Below, in pieces: positions 1 to 10,923 of a stretch of DNA of 64,000 nt; within the stretch, counting starts at the first letter, position 1; the number at the start of each line of letters is the position of its first letter. Source of the stretch: Voacanga thouarsii (taxonomy: Eukaryota > Streptophyta > Magnoliopsida > Gentianales > Apocynaceae). Both the position numbers and the translations under genes were made by a program. The stretch is from NCBI GenBank assembly GCA_026120185.1, contig JANUWF010001696.1:310001-374000 (forward strand), given 5' to 3'. The notes below the pieces were generated by a model. It worked only from the letters and a program-made list of their open reading frames with translations. It did not search any database and was not told the DNA's origin.

Positions 1-513
1 TCTTTAGCTTCTACTCTGAATTAGGTCTTAGGATTTCATCCATTCTAAGGTTCTTTTTGGGTTAATGTTAGGGTGCCTTCAAATTCCGATCCTTAATGTC
101 CTAATCTCTCGTAAAATTAGGGTGTTTAGATGTCCTTGGTGTAGGCTAGATTTATATTATCACAAGAGTGTTAATTTACCTTGCATTTTAGTATTCTTAT
201 GTGTGGGTTTGGTAAGATCCTTGAGTTTAATCCACAAGTTTTGGGCTTCTCAAGATCATATCACTTTTCTTTACTTTTCTTCCTGTGTCTTACGACATTG
301 CGTGGAAGATAAGCTCAATCCGTGCTTAAATGGTATGATTGCCCCTTTCCACTAATTCATACTATACATAGAAAATATCCTTTCAATATAAGCAGATTAG
401 GATAAGCCTAATATTCTTTCCTTCCTATCTCAAAGAAGCTTTATTCCAAGAATGTAGCTAGCTTCCTTGGTGGGAATCCACTTAAGAAATATGCCAAAGC
501 TAAAGAAGGGGGA
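1..513. other. Degenerate end of an LTR-type element
   Basis: I see no gene here. The first ~270 bases resemble, by eye, the last third of the LTR at 514-1434: both contain a TCTTAGGATTTCAT motif followed by a GTGTTA...AAGATCC/AAAATCC stretch. This suggests an earlier LTR copy separated from the next by only ~250 bases. An open stretch of 96 codons at 65-355 has no recognisable domain. A purine-rich run at about 498-513 (AAAGAAGGGGGA) looks like a polypurine tract immediately before the next LTR. Confidence 0.35.
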
Positions 514-1434
514 TGTAACTGCAAGCCACACTTCATAGAACTTTTGAAGAATCCAAGACGTGGAGGCTTACAAAGGAGAATTCAAGCAAAACCATCCAAT
601 AAGCCAAGGGACATAAAAAGTGTGAAGAGATGGTCAAAGAAAGTTGTATTTGCCCAACAATTTGTATGAAAGGAAAAAGGAGCATAAGAGAAGGTTAAGA
701 ACAAGTAAATGAACTGGTTGTTGAAGAATAGTATCGAACAGGTGCTGGCATTTCTCAGCCTGTTAGCCGATTTGTTCAGAACAAAGCCAGCGCCGACTTA
801 CCTACGCAAACCAGTACCGGCCCACTTCGGGCAATTCCCTATTTTTTTTAATTTTTTTTTATTGTTTTGTTCTATTTTCTTCCCAATTAAATTTTCACGA
901 CTTTATTAGTAATAGGAATATTTTAGACATTTTAAACATATCAATGGCTGAGATTACTTCTTACCATAGATAGGGTTAAATGGTTGTATATATGCCATTA
1001 TAATATTTCATATGTAAGTTAGATATTATCCTTAAGATCAATGAGAGACCTATGTGAGAGTTTTTGAGACCAATCTTAGGATTTCATTCATTGCCTTTGA
1101 TTTGTGTCTATAAACTCATAAGGATAGATCAAACTAACCTATCAAAATAGAATCTTAGTTTCTTGCAAAGCTAAAGGTCTAGAGTAGAGGTTATCTTTGG
1201 TTACCTAGTCCATCTACTTCAATTATTCTTTACTCCTAGTAGGATTAAGAGTTCTTGGGTATGCATTAGTAGACATAATTCATATTTTCTAGTAATCTAG
1301 GTTCTCAAATTAGCCTAGTGTGTTAGTATTTGAATTGGGTGCATTTATTTTGCTTCAAAATCCTTATTTTGAGATTCCAAGTGGGTCTTGTATTTTAACC
1401 CCAAATTAGCTATGAAATTTAACAATTAAATACC
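514..1434 (+). repeat. LTR-like sequence, plus strand, approximate right end
   Basis: The left edge is set by a polypurine tract followed by TGTAACTGCAAGCC. A TATA-like TCTATAAACT lies at about 1107-1116. A GC-rich island sits roughly 280 bases upstream of that TATA, in the position of U3. The right edge is not visible as a clean CA terminus. I place it where the minus-strand Copia-A reverse transcriptase stops being readable, near 1435. The family is not recognised. Because the preceding copy lies so close, this could be a TRIM-like or internally deleted element. Confidence 0.4.
716..835. promoter_or_regulatory. GC-rich GGCGCC-type island (a)
   Basis: Several related GC words stand out of an AT-rich background: GGTGCTGGC, AGCCGAT, AGCCAGCGCCGAC and CCAGTACCGGCCCAC. 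The island is upstream of the TATA-like sequence of the LTR at 514-1434. Similar islands recur in LTRs of other families in this window, listed separately. Any function is inferred. Confidence 0.4.
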
Positions 1435-1435
1435 C

Positions 1436-2330
1436 CCGAAGTAAGATCATATTATTCTCCTTTTCATGCTAAATTGACTTAATAGCCAAACCTTTATAGA
1501 TTACAATGTCCCTACTCATTTCCAATGAGTAGAATGTTACCCACATAAAGTGTCATAAAAGACAGGCTATTGCCATCTATTTTCCTATACATCCATAGTT
1601 CATCCTCATTTTGTATGAATCCATAAGACTTTACAATCTCATCAAAATATATATTCTATGCTCGTGATGCGTGTTTAAGTCCATAAATAGACTTCTTAAG
1701 CTTACAGACCATAAGTTCTTGGCCTTTTGCAAAAAGTTCTTTAGGCTGGGCTATATAGATGTCTTTAGTAAGATATTCATTAAGAAAGGTTGTCATAACA
1801 TCCATTTATCATGTCCCGCAGTCATAATAACATGTGATGGCCAAGAGAATGGGAATAGAGTTAAGTATAGCAACAAGTGAAAAGGTATCATCATAATCGA
1901 TCCCTTCTTTTTGAGTGTAACCTTTTGCTAATAACCTTGCTTTAAAGGTTTCCATCTTTCCATCTGCACCTCTCTTTCTTCTGTCTACCCACTTAAACTA
2001 TATGGGTTTAATCTATTCAGATGCAGTGACAGGAGCCAAGACTTGATTGAGATACGTCATCCATTACTACTTGCCACATCGTATCTAATGGGATCTTGTT
2101 CCCGATGGGCGAAGAATACCTCAAAAGCTTCTCTAGTCCTTCTTGCAAGAACCTTAGTTATCATCCTACTATGACGTGGTTCATTTTGTATAGGAATATC
2201 TGGTTATGCCTCCTTAGGTTCCTCAATTGCGGTACTAGAAGTTGAAGTATCACTCAACTTCTCTTCCAATTCTACCTTACTCGAAACCTTAGTGGACACA
2301 CTATGTTCATTCTCCACATATCTAGTGTAA
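1436..2330 (-). pseudogene. Copia-A reverse transcriptase remnant
   Basis: Read on the minus strand, this is a Ty1/copia reverse transcriptase. Recognisable blocks are LARRTREAFEVFF at the N-terminus, [48 protein letters not shown] with KKSIYGLK, then SYGFIQNEDE and LYVGNILLIGN. The catalytic YVDD box reads YVGN, so both aspartates are lost. Several stops interrupt the frame. RNase H and the 3' LTR are missing: the sequence stops being copia-like near 1436, probably a truncation by the neighbouring LTR element. Confidence 0.75.
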
Positions 2331-3335
2331 GTGCTAATAAGTACCTTTTGCTTTTAGGAATGAAAAAAGTATCCACACCTTGTTCCTTTTGGATACCCTA
2401 CGAAGTTACAAAATTCTGATCTTGGTCTAGCTTGCTTCCTTTAGTCAGTACATAAGCTGAATACCATACCTTGAGATGATTCATATAGGGCTTTCATCCG
2501 GTCCACATCATAAAGGGTGTCTTGACTTGGAAATTACAAAGTTTATAATATATGTTGCTATTTTGAAAACGTATCTCCATAATGAAATAGGAAAAGTTTC
2601 ATGACACACCATGCTTTTGATCATTTCCATCAATATTCTATTTCTTCTTTCAACTACTCTATTCTTCTAGGGAGTCCCAGGTACAGTTAGCTGAGATACT
2701 ATTCTCTAATGTGCCAAAAAGTTCTTGAATTCTCCAAGGAGATATTCTCCGCCACGAGCTGATCTTACCCTTTTAATTAGTTTACCTGTTTGATGCTCCA
2801 CCTCAGCTTTAAACTCCTTAAATTTATTAAAGGAGTTAGACTTGTGCCTCATCAAGTAAACGTAACCAAATCGTGTGTAATCATCCGTGAACTTCATAAA
2901 GTATTCATAACCTCCTCGATTAGGTGTAGACATATGACCACAAACATCAGTGTAAACTAACTCTAATATTCTTTTGGCCCTTTATGCTTTTTTAGAAAAT
3001 GACCTTTTGGTCATTTTACCCATAAGACAAGATTCACATTGAGGCCATTTCTCTAATTTCAATGTGCCCAAATACCCATTTTGGATTAATTTCCGAATCT
3101 TATTAGGATTTATATGTCCCAATCTCAAGAGCCATAAATATAAGTTATTTGACGTTGCCTTTCTCTTCTTATCATTAGGTTCCTTTTGAGCATTATTTAT
3201 CTAAAAATTAATAGGATTAATATTGAAAATATTCATATACATGTTTCTAGAACAAATAATATTTCTATTTCTACTGACTGAAATACAAGAATAGAAAGAA
3301 ACCAAATATCCTTGATTAATCAATCTTGACACTGT
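2331..3335 (-). pseudogene. Copia-A integrase remnant
   Basis: The longest open piece, 75 codons at 2706-2933, starts MSTPNRGGYEYFMKFTDDYT and continues to RSARGGEYLLGEF. This is the core of a copia integrase. Upstream (3000-3080) a zinc-finger-like C..C (QCESCLMGKMTK) precedes it. Downstream, VVERRNR carries the expected catalytic glutamate. The second catalytic aspartate (usual SDRGGEY) is replaced, reading SARGGEY. Stops and frame breaks show it is dead. Confidence 0.75.
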
Positions 3336-3700
3336 AATCAAATTCTATATAAAACTAGAAAATATAAAATTTCTTTTAAAACTAAAATCATATTACAATC
3401 AAATAAAAACACCAAGTCTCTCATTGCTTCGGTCCACACTTGTGCTCCATTGCCCACTCTAATTCTATGCTCTCCTCTACTAAGTCGCTTTATCTCGTTC
3501 AACCCTTGCAAAGAGTTACAGATACAGTCAGTAGCTCTAGAATGAACAATAACAGATGATGATCCATCCATCAATATAGACTCTAAGTATAGAGCAATAC
3601 CTGAAGAGGATTTGGCCAAGAAGTCCGGATAATCCTTTTTGAAGTGCCCCTTCTTGCAGCACTTAAAACACTTACCCTTTAGCATGGCATTTTCCTTGGA
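3336..3700 (-). pseudogene. Copia-A nucleocapsid zinc knuckle and protease remnant
   Basis: An open stretch of 115 codons begins MLKGKCFKCCKKGHFKKDYP, a CX2CX4HX4C knuckle whose last cysteine has become tyrosine. It runs into the protease region, where the usual D-S-G-A-(T/S) site reads HSRATDCICN, so the catalytic Asp-Ser-Gly is lost. The later VGNGAQV and LKEILYF blocks fit the end of a copia protease. It lies in the expected gag-protease-integrase order with its minus-strand neighbours. Confidence 0.7.
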
Positions 3701-4430
3701 CGGATAGCACTTAGATCCCTTGGGCTTGGCCTCTGCATTGTTCTGGGCCTTTATCTTCTTGAATTTCTTTAGTCAGGCCCCAACTCTAGAAGATGATCGA
3801 GAATGAGTAACCAAAACCTTTGACACCGGTTTCATGATTTTCTCAACAGCCTGAAATTCTTTCTTTAACTCGATCAAAGACATACTCAAGTTGTACATGT
3901 TATGTTTAACTTAAACTAAGGTATGAATTTGGCAACTAAAGAACCATGTCAATTTGGCTCTCAACATCGATTATTCCCCCTAAGACCTCGGCCTCCTCAA
4001 AATAAGCAATCATCTTGAGCATATGCTTGCGAACCGATGCCCTCTCAGCGATCCTAGTGATCATGATGCTCTTAGAGCTTCCCGCCTTGTAGGCCAGCTT
4101 TTGTCAGCAAACATGGTTCACAATGATATATCAATATCATATGTAGTAGGCATGTTTTCGTGCTTAGACTAGAGAACATTGGACATCGAAGTAAACGTAT
4201 AGCATCTAGCCATCCCATCAATTTTCCTCCATGCCTTCTCAACCTCACGATCCTGGTCAATAGATTCTTCCCCAATTTCAGGGCTAGGGTCAGTCATAAC
4301 ATACTTGTACTCCTCCGCAACATGCACTATGTTCTGATTCCTTTTCTATCCTACATAGTTAGGTCCATTTAACTTATTCTCTTTGAGAATAATTGGCAAA
4401 GGACTGAAACAAGATATTTCTGTTGATTGA
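3701..4430 (-). pseudogene. Copia-A gag remnant
   Basis: On the minus strand the reading begins ILKENKLNGPNYVG.KRN, continues EEYKYVMTDPSPEIGEE and EKAWRKIDGMARCYTFTSM, then ENMPTTYDIDISL. This is the pattern of the copia gag (UBN2-type) core domain. It directly precedes the zinc knuckle at 3660. The true initiation codon cannot be fixed because stops (for instance a tryptophan codon turned to TAG in NYVG*KRN) and probable frameshifts interrupt it. Confidence 0.65.
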
Positions 4431-6620
4431 AAAAGAAAAATACATTTAGAAAAATATTTGTTTTGGAAAAACATATAAATGCATATTTAAAAGATCATAT
4501 TATTTATATGATATGGTTAACCTATTAAAACTATTATTAAAAATATGAAAGATTTAGCTCTTAGAAAAATTTGACAGAGCTTCGTAGCAACGTTAACAAT
4601 TTTATAAGTTAAGTGTATAACCATCACAAATTATACTTTCTTAATACGTAGTGATCCTGAAATAATTCTATCGATAGGATGTTGCTACTCCCACCACCTA
4701 CAGACAATCTAGCATTAATGCCTCTAATAATAGGCTAGTCGACACTAACACATATCCTAAGCTTTAATTATAATTCCTTCGGTAGTTTAAGATTTTCATG
4801 GAAATCTATCCTATAGGGGATCATGATCAGAATGATGTGTGGATAATCACAATCATTAACAGTAATCCGTGATGGAAGCTGTGGGGCCATTAGAACCCTT
4901 CTGCCACTTAATCTTTTGAGAAAAATAGGTTTTTTGGGAAAATTTTTCTTTAAAATTAATTGGCCTTTATTAACTTTAGTGAAATCACAAAAATTCAACC
5001 ATTATGTTCTATGTCAAGGATAAAACCCTTTAAGTGAATAAACTATGAATTTTTATTTCACTTCTTATGTTAAAACCATTTTTCTAGAGGAACTAAGTTT
5101 AAAATACTTAAATTCAAAACATTCTCGGTGTCAAGGATAATACTCTTTGGAAGAATAAATTATTAATTTTTTTAAAACTCCATAGTTCCAATTTAAAATC
5201 ATTTTCCTTTAATTGTTTTATCAAGAGAAAAAATAAATTTCACAAAAACCAATGTGCATTTGATCACAAAATTAAATAAAATATTTGTGGTCTAAAAAAT
5301 AAACTTTTTACATGCTATTTCTAACCTATAATTCTTATGTGACCAAATAATGGATTAAACATCATAATAACAATAAAGTTAAAATGATCTTATTTAATCC
5401 TAAGATGGTTCCAACTATATTTTCCATGCAATTTATTTATAGAAATAAATAAAAGCTATGCATAAAATAAAAATCACGTATGATTGGTCTCCTTAAAAAA
5501 AATATAGAAAAGAACTTTCAAAATCAAGCCATACCAGAGAGGGGCTGGCGACGGTTGCATCCAAGTGGGTCAGGACCGGCTACATTCTGTCCATTTGCTG
5601 ATTTTCACAAGGCTTAAACTGCCACCCATTGGGAAGGTGAACTAGCACCGATTGTTCCCAGTTCAACTACGGCGGGATTTTCTGAAATCATTTTTTTAGC
5701 ACCATTTCTTCAGTCTATTGCTGGCACTAACTGATTTCTAATATCTAGAACCCAAACTACAGTGAAAAATAAAAGCTTTCATGCAAAAATATAATTTTAC
5801 AATTGCCTATCCCTCCACAAACAAGTTGTACATTAGATTTTATCAAAAACCTGAAAACCAGTAAATAAAGAAAAATAATAATTACAACATCCTATACCTC
5901 CACTTATGAGCTGTACAAGTACTCTCAAAACCAATCATACGGATCATGCAAATCAAAATAATTGATTTTTAAGGAACCACCACCGGTTATTCACCCGAAG
6001 CATGCTCTTAGATTATAACCATAGCCCTAATTCCACTTGAAGGACCGCGAGAAAATAAAAACGTAATGAAAGACAAAAAATTTACAATTTTTCGGAGCCA
6101 CAGCTGAGGATTACTTACTTTTACGGTGTTTAGTCAAAATAACCAAAGTCGAATTTTCATTCGTCGAAGCTTGTTGAACTGGAACGTTCACTTGTTTCGT
6201 AGGAAATCTAGCTAATCATTAGCTTCTTCGCATGAAATGCTTCAAAGGCTAGAGCGTTGAATCTTCCAAGATATTCTCTCAACCTCACAAATCAAACAAC
6301 TGGTGAATATAGGCTAGGATCATTTTACTGAGCAAGAACTAAGAGAGAGCAAGGAGTGGTGGCTAGGGTTTTTCTTTAACTGACTGTGTTTTTCTAGCAA
6401 GCCTCTATAAGGATTATTTATAAACCCTCAAGGCCAGCTGCCCTAAACCAAGATGGTTCTAGGGCTATTCCACCAACTGGGCCTTTTTATTTATCTTAGG
6501 TCTTTTAAATAAAACCCAATTAAAAAAAAACTTAGCGCACTATATTTACTATTTTTATCTGGACTTTTTATTCTACTAAAGCCCAAAATAATAAATACAT
6601 GGCCTAATATAATTATAAGG
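4431..6620 (-). repeat. Copia-A leader and proximal part of its LTR
   Basis: No gene is visible. On the minus strand a TATA box (GGTTTATAAATAATCC) lies around 6408-6425, with a CTAGCCACCACTCC-type leader after it, as in copia LTRs. A GC-rich island follows at 5538-5710. The part from 6430 to 6620 continues, after removal of Tekay-1, into 20476. The boundary between LTR and untranslated leader, and the primer-binding site, could not be found, so the region is given as one entry. Confidence 0.45.
5538..5710. promoter_or_regulatory. GC-rich GGCGCC-type island (b)
   Basis: The words GGGGCTGGCGACGG, CAGGACCGGCT, AGCACCGATTG and TACGGCGGG cluster here inside AT-rich sequence, with TTGCTGGCACTAAC just after. 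It is a weaker relative of the islands at 716, 33140, 42905, 49265 and 53575. Unlike most of those it lies downstream of the TATA box of its LTR. Confidence 0.3.
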
Positions 6621-6625
6621 TAAAT
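6621..6625. repeat. Target-site duplication of Tekay-1, left copy
   Basis: TAAAT immediately precedes the TGTGAAACCC start of the 5' LTR. The same five bases follow the 3' LTR at 20471-20475. The perfect match defines an undisturbed insertion. Confidence 0.9.
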
Positions 6626-6867
6626 TGTGAAACCCAACCTAAAGCCAACCCTAGAGTAAGGGGGTCAAGAATGCATATCATATTATTTTACATGAATATA
6701 TATGTTTTTGAATGATTTTATGTGCTTTAGAATCGTGGATTATAGGTTTAAATGCTTAGTTATACTTATTGAGTAGGAGGGGTAAAATGGTAATTTTGCT
6801 TGAGATCAGAATAGGAAGATAACTTGAGGAGTAGATAAGAAAAATATGTGGGTGAGAAAATAAGAGC

Positions 6868-6940
6868 AAGACTTAGTAAGGTTAAGTGGTTAGAGTTTTG
6901 GAATTAATCTCTAAGGTCATGAGTTCAAATCCCATCATTT
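6868..6940 (+). promoter_or_regulatory. tRNA-like A-box/B-box module in Tekay-1 5' LTR
   Basis: AGGTTAAGTGG at 6879-6889 matches the Pol III A-box TRGYNNANNNGG-type pattern at all but the first base. AGTTCAAATCC at 6922-6932 matches the B-box GGTTCRANTCC at all but one base. Spacing is tRNA-like and the pair starts about 250 bases into the LTR. No convincing acceptor stem is seen, so it is not a tRNA gene. Pol III activity is an inference. Confidence 0.5.
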
Positions 6941-8554
6941 AAGCTTTTACCATGATTATCTTAATTAAATTTGAATTTTTGTTTTCTTCCATTCCATGAA
7001 AATAGGAATGATTGTCTTAAGGGAGACATGAAGAGAATGTCCTAATCTTATCCTCATGTCCAAAAAGAATTCTAGAAGAATTCTTGTCCAACTTATTACC
7101 TCTAGCATTGTCCTAGCATTTTCATAATTTAAATAAACTAAAATCCATTAAATATTTTTCTTTGAATTCCAAAAAAATTCAGTGATAATTTCTTCCCCTT
7201 GAATTTCGAAAATCAGCTTTGGGGAAAGGAGGTTGACCGAAAAATAGGAGGGGAAATAGGAAGGGTTCCAAGAGAAAATCAATCACCATGGAAGGACCTT
7301 CAAATCTATCTTCAAGATGTTCATGCTTTAGTGGTAGGAAATCTGGAAAGTTTCCGGATTTGTTGCAGCCCTTCTCTTCAAAAATTATGGCCATAAACCC
7401 AACCATTTGCTGCCAAGAAAATGGTCATTTCAAGTGGCTTGGAAGCTGGAAAAATTGTGCAATTTTCGGACAGCACAAAACAGCAGCAAAACAGAAATTT
7501 TTTTGGGCAATTCGCAGCTCTTCATCAAGGAAATGAAGCTGTTTTTAGTTCATCTTCAAGCCAGCAAACTTCACTGCATTAATCCAGGAATGAGGCTGAA
7601 AAACCACCCTTGGAAGACCCTCAAACAACCCTGAAGAACCTCTGAAAAAACGAGGTAAGAAGGTGCGAAAATCCTGTACCAAAATTCTGCAAATTTTCGA
7701 AAAAGCCATGAACACTTGAGAGCAGAATTTTTCCAGCCTTGTTCCTTTCTAGCCTAGGACCGAAAGTCACCTTCAATCTCTGTAGAACTGAGCCTTGCTC
7801 AGCCATACTCTGAACACCATTAAACCCACACTTACCTTGAAGCATAAGGACTCCATGGTTGCACCACAAAACACTCCTAAGATCACTCCATTCAAACTCT
7901 ATTTGAACTTCAAAAATTCCAGCATTCCACTCCCATAAATCACTCTTGCATTAAGCTGAAATAACCAGAATTTTCTCTGCCTTTAAGGACTGAATTTTGG
8001 CTAGCCTTGAGCAACATTAACCCTCAGCCATTTCAGCAAAACATGCTTGTTCCAGCCGACACCATTAAAGCTCCTAGACACCTCTCTTGATCAAACACCA
8101 TAGCTGATCTTTTACCTTAAACATCTCCACCATTTCCTCCATTTAAATTTCAAATAAAATCTGGTTTCTCTCTCTCACAAAGCTGAAAACCGAAACCCTC
8201 AATCACACCCTACCATTCGGCCAGCTTTCTAGCAGAATTCACACAGCACTTCTTCTAGTTTCTCTCCATTTTCACCTAAAACACCAAGAACACCAAGAAC
8301 ACACACTAAACTTCTTCAAGCCTAAACCAACTCCAAACACCTCCAATCACTCTCAAATACTCCAGATCATCTCTACTTAATCCCTAGACTTCATTTCTGC
8401 CATTTATAACATAAAATCTCGCAAACAAGAATTTTCAACCGGATCAAAAAAATCAGGTTTTCTTGAAGACCTCAAGAACATCAACAAGGTAAAACAAGAA
8501 CAATCTTCTTGTTCATCTTCTTCCATTCAATTCTTAATACCCCTATCTAATGCT

Positions 8555-8583
8555 CTCTTTCTTTTTCTCTCTCTCTCTCTCTC
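8555..8583 (+). repeat. CT microsatellite in LTR
   Basis: An uninterrupted CT run after TCTTTCTTTTT. The copy in the 3' LTR (18213-18247) is longer, and solo LTR-A has one at the matching place (28029-28057), so it is an ancestral LTR feature that changes length. Confidence 0.8.
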
Positions 8584-9169
8584 ACCCTCTTCTAACCGAA
8601 ATGGTTGATCAAACCATCAACCATGAACGTTGTTTCATTGGATCATTCAAGTCATTCTATCGCGCGTGGACCTTCTTTTGTCTTCATCAAAGAGCTCGAC
8701 AATCAAGTATTCATTCTTAAATTTCTCTTATTAAAATATGAAATCATGTCTCCTAGTTGATGATAGAGAAATGGATTATGATTGGGAGATTGAATATATG
8801 CCTGTGGATTAGGGGATGAAGTTATGCCATGATGATGGTTGTATTTGACTAGGATGTATGTGTTTTCCTCTCGAATCAGTATATGTTCTTCATGTTTGAT
8901 GAATTTAATGGATGTTGAAGCATGATTAGATATTATGACACCAAAGGTGATTAGGCTTTTATGATCTTATTTTCCATGGAAACCATGATTGATGATTATG
9001 CTTAGTAGGATTTTTGGTCATTTGATAGTATGAAACAGTTCAAGTGTTTGTTCATGAATAGATTAATTTCTTGTTTGATGATGGAGAATGGGATCATGAA
9101 TCTTTTCTAGCAATAGGAAGACCATGATGTAAGATTATTTTCTTGTTAATTCTAAGTTATATTCGTCAA

Positions 9170-9530
9170 CAAATTTTATTACATGAATTAAAATTACTAC
9201 TATATTTTTCTTCAAAAAATTCGAAACACTAGGGGATTTGGATTAGAATATTAAATCAAACTATTAATATTTTTATTATACGAAAATTTAAAATAATTTA
9301 TTAATAAATTTTAATTATTATTAATTATTTATTATCTCTTCGAAATTAATTAAAAATTATTATTTATTTAATTTATTATTTATTTATAATAAAGCTATTT
9401 TTAAATTACCATTTCTTAATATCAAATAAGACTTAATAATATTTAAAATTCAAACCTTGGTTTATTTATTAATAATAACACTCAAGAATTATTATTTGAG
9501 TCTATAATTTATTAACAATTATTTTAGAAC
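9170..9530. other. Extremely AT-rich LTR segment
   Basis: Almost pure A and T with many ATTATT/TTATTAAT words. It repeats in the 3' LTR (about 18835-19195) and has a counterpart in solo LTR-A (about 28640-29110). It lies just before the intron-like block. A promoter might be hidden here (TATA-like words are abundant), but no single TATA can be chosen. Confidence 0.5.
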
Positions 9531-9761
9531 CCCTAGTTATTTCAACCTATCAAACTAGACTTAGTTTGTAAAATTCTTCAGCATCTAGCCTTAAAGCTTA
9601 GGACATTAAGATCATGGTTAGTCATGGATGTATCTAGTTGAGTTAAGAATTATTTATGTAGGGCAGGTATAGCTTGAATGTGACCCTATATTTTTTGTTT
9701 ACTCCAGGCAGGGGTTAGGTCAGCCCTGGAAGACTTTTGAGTAGAGCAAGCAAAGAAGCAG

Positions 9762-10562
9762 GTAAGCTCCTGCGTGGAGTTTTGTGAAGACCAAAAAGTT
9801 ATTGTGGTAAGCCAAATATGATGTATATGGACATTTATTTTGTAAAGGCAATTAAGGACTGTTTTTCCTTTTTATTTCAGCCAAGCCAATCATTTGAAAA
9901 TTAAACAAGCAGTCTTACACAAAATGCTAAACTCCTTCTAAAACCCAACTTTGACAAGACTTTTAGAAACCCTTAATTGCTATTTCCAAATTAAGCAAAG
10001 TTTGATCAATTTTCTCCCAAGTGGAACAATCAACGTTGAGTATTCAATAAGGGTAGACCACCAGGACTAGTCTTTGAAGGATTAGGGTAAGTCTCTCAGT
10101 AGGTGGCCACCTCTGAGGGGTGAGTCCTTCCTGGATAGGATGCCAGTCCGGTAGGTCATACCGGTCCGAGCTAGCAAGTTTCAGTCATGTGGACTGTGTG
10201 TTCCGGAGTGGACAACCGGTAAGTTTGGGTGTAGAGATGGAGGAGTATCTCACCCGGTAGGCCGTACACCTACCTTTTGTCAGCATTGCACAAAGTGTGG
10301 CATTCTGACTGTTATTGGTCATGGGGCCCAACGTGTGGTAACCCATGGCTACCCATTTGAGTGGTTGTATTTATTGTGCACATGTATGATTTGAAAAGTG
10401 AAACACCACTCTTTATTTTCAACACTTATTTATTGCTTGCCAGCACTTTTCCTTATGAAACTTTTACAATTTGCATACATGAATTATTTTACCTGAAACA
10501 CTTAAAGCACACACGGGCTTACTGAGATTTTTATCTCACCACCTTTTATGCCATATTTTCAG
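9762..10562 (+). other. Intron-like block in Tekay-1 5' LTR
   Basis: GCAG|GTAAGCTCC at 9758-9770 looks like a plant splice donor. CTTACTGAG at about 10518 could serve as a branch site, and a pyrimidine-rich run ends in ATTTTCAG|G at 10562. The same donor, branch-like and acceptor words occur in the same order in solo LTR-A, solo LTR-B and the Tekay-2 LTR. The 801-base interval contains the GTTGAGTATTCAATAAGGG block and two GTGTGG words. Splicing is inferred, not shown. Confidence 0.45.
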
Positions 10563-10761
10563 GAAGATCCTGCTGTGGAGATCATTAGCTAGAATGTTGC
10601 CTTGCTTGAAGACTCTTGTTATTTACTTTAAGTATTGTTTGAGAGATTGTTGCAAACAATTTATTTTTTATTTGTGCCAGTATTTATCTTTTGGGTTGTA
10701 ATAAATTTAGTTTTAAAATCTATAGTTTTATTTTATTTTCATGTAACCAAGTTATAAAGAC

Positions 10762-10805
10762 CCCTTGTCCTTTGGACGGGGCGACATCCCCGGCCCTGTT
10801 GGGCC
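10762..10805 (+). promoter_or_regulatory. Tandem hairpins at the LTR 3' end
   Basis: CCCCTTGTCC-TTT-GGACGGGG and GGCCC-TGTT-GGGCC can each fold into a short GC stem. The second is GGCCC-TGGC-GGGCC in solo LTR-A (loop changed, stem kept). Solo LTR-B and Tekay-2 keep shorter stems. Being close to the primer site they would be present in the genomic RNA; a role in priming, termination or packaging is only a suggestion. Confidence 0.5.
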
Positions 10806-10826
10806 TAGATAGTGGGGTGTTACAAG

Positions 10827-10837
10827 TGGTATCAGAG
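10827..10837 (+). promoter_or_regulatory. Primer-binding site, tRNA-iMet type
   Basis: TGGTATCAGAG begins two bases after the LTR end. It is complementary to the 3' end of initiator methionine tRNA, the usual primer of plant gypsy and copia elements. Confidence 0.9.
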
Positions 10838-10923
10838 ACTAGGTTTAGGCAAGTATTGATAGTATATGTTTTGATTTATTAAGTTCAAATCTTTTGTTTG
10901 ACCGGTCTTGTTTGTGTTGTAGG

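Larger units (their letters stand above)
6626..10824 (+). repeat. Tekay-1 5' LTR
   Basis: It starts TGTGAAACCC and ends GTGTTACA, giving TGT...ACA ends; length 4199 bases. In order it holds: a tRNA-like A/B-box module (6868-6940), a region with many short open frames that is not a gene, a CT microsatellite near 8565-8583, a very AT-rich stretch (about 9170-9530), an intron-like block (9762-10562), an AATAAA-type region and a GC-rich double hairpin at the 3' end. Short open frames between 7179 and 7869 recur at 16850-17553 only because the LTRs are duplicates. Confidence 0.93.

Noticed and set aside
6868..6940. A true tRNA gene
   Set aside because: A- and B-box words are present, but there is no acceptor stem, no convincing anticodon arm and no terminator run at the right place.
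7179..7869. Cluster of short open frames on both strands in the Tekay-1 5' LTR, repeated at 16850-17553
   Set aside because: The repetition comes from LTR duplication. Frames differ between the copies, overlap on both strands and show no domain.
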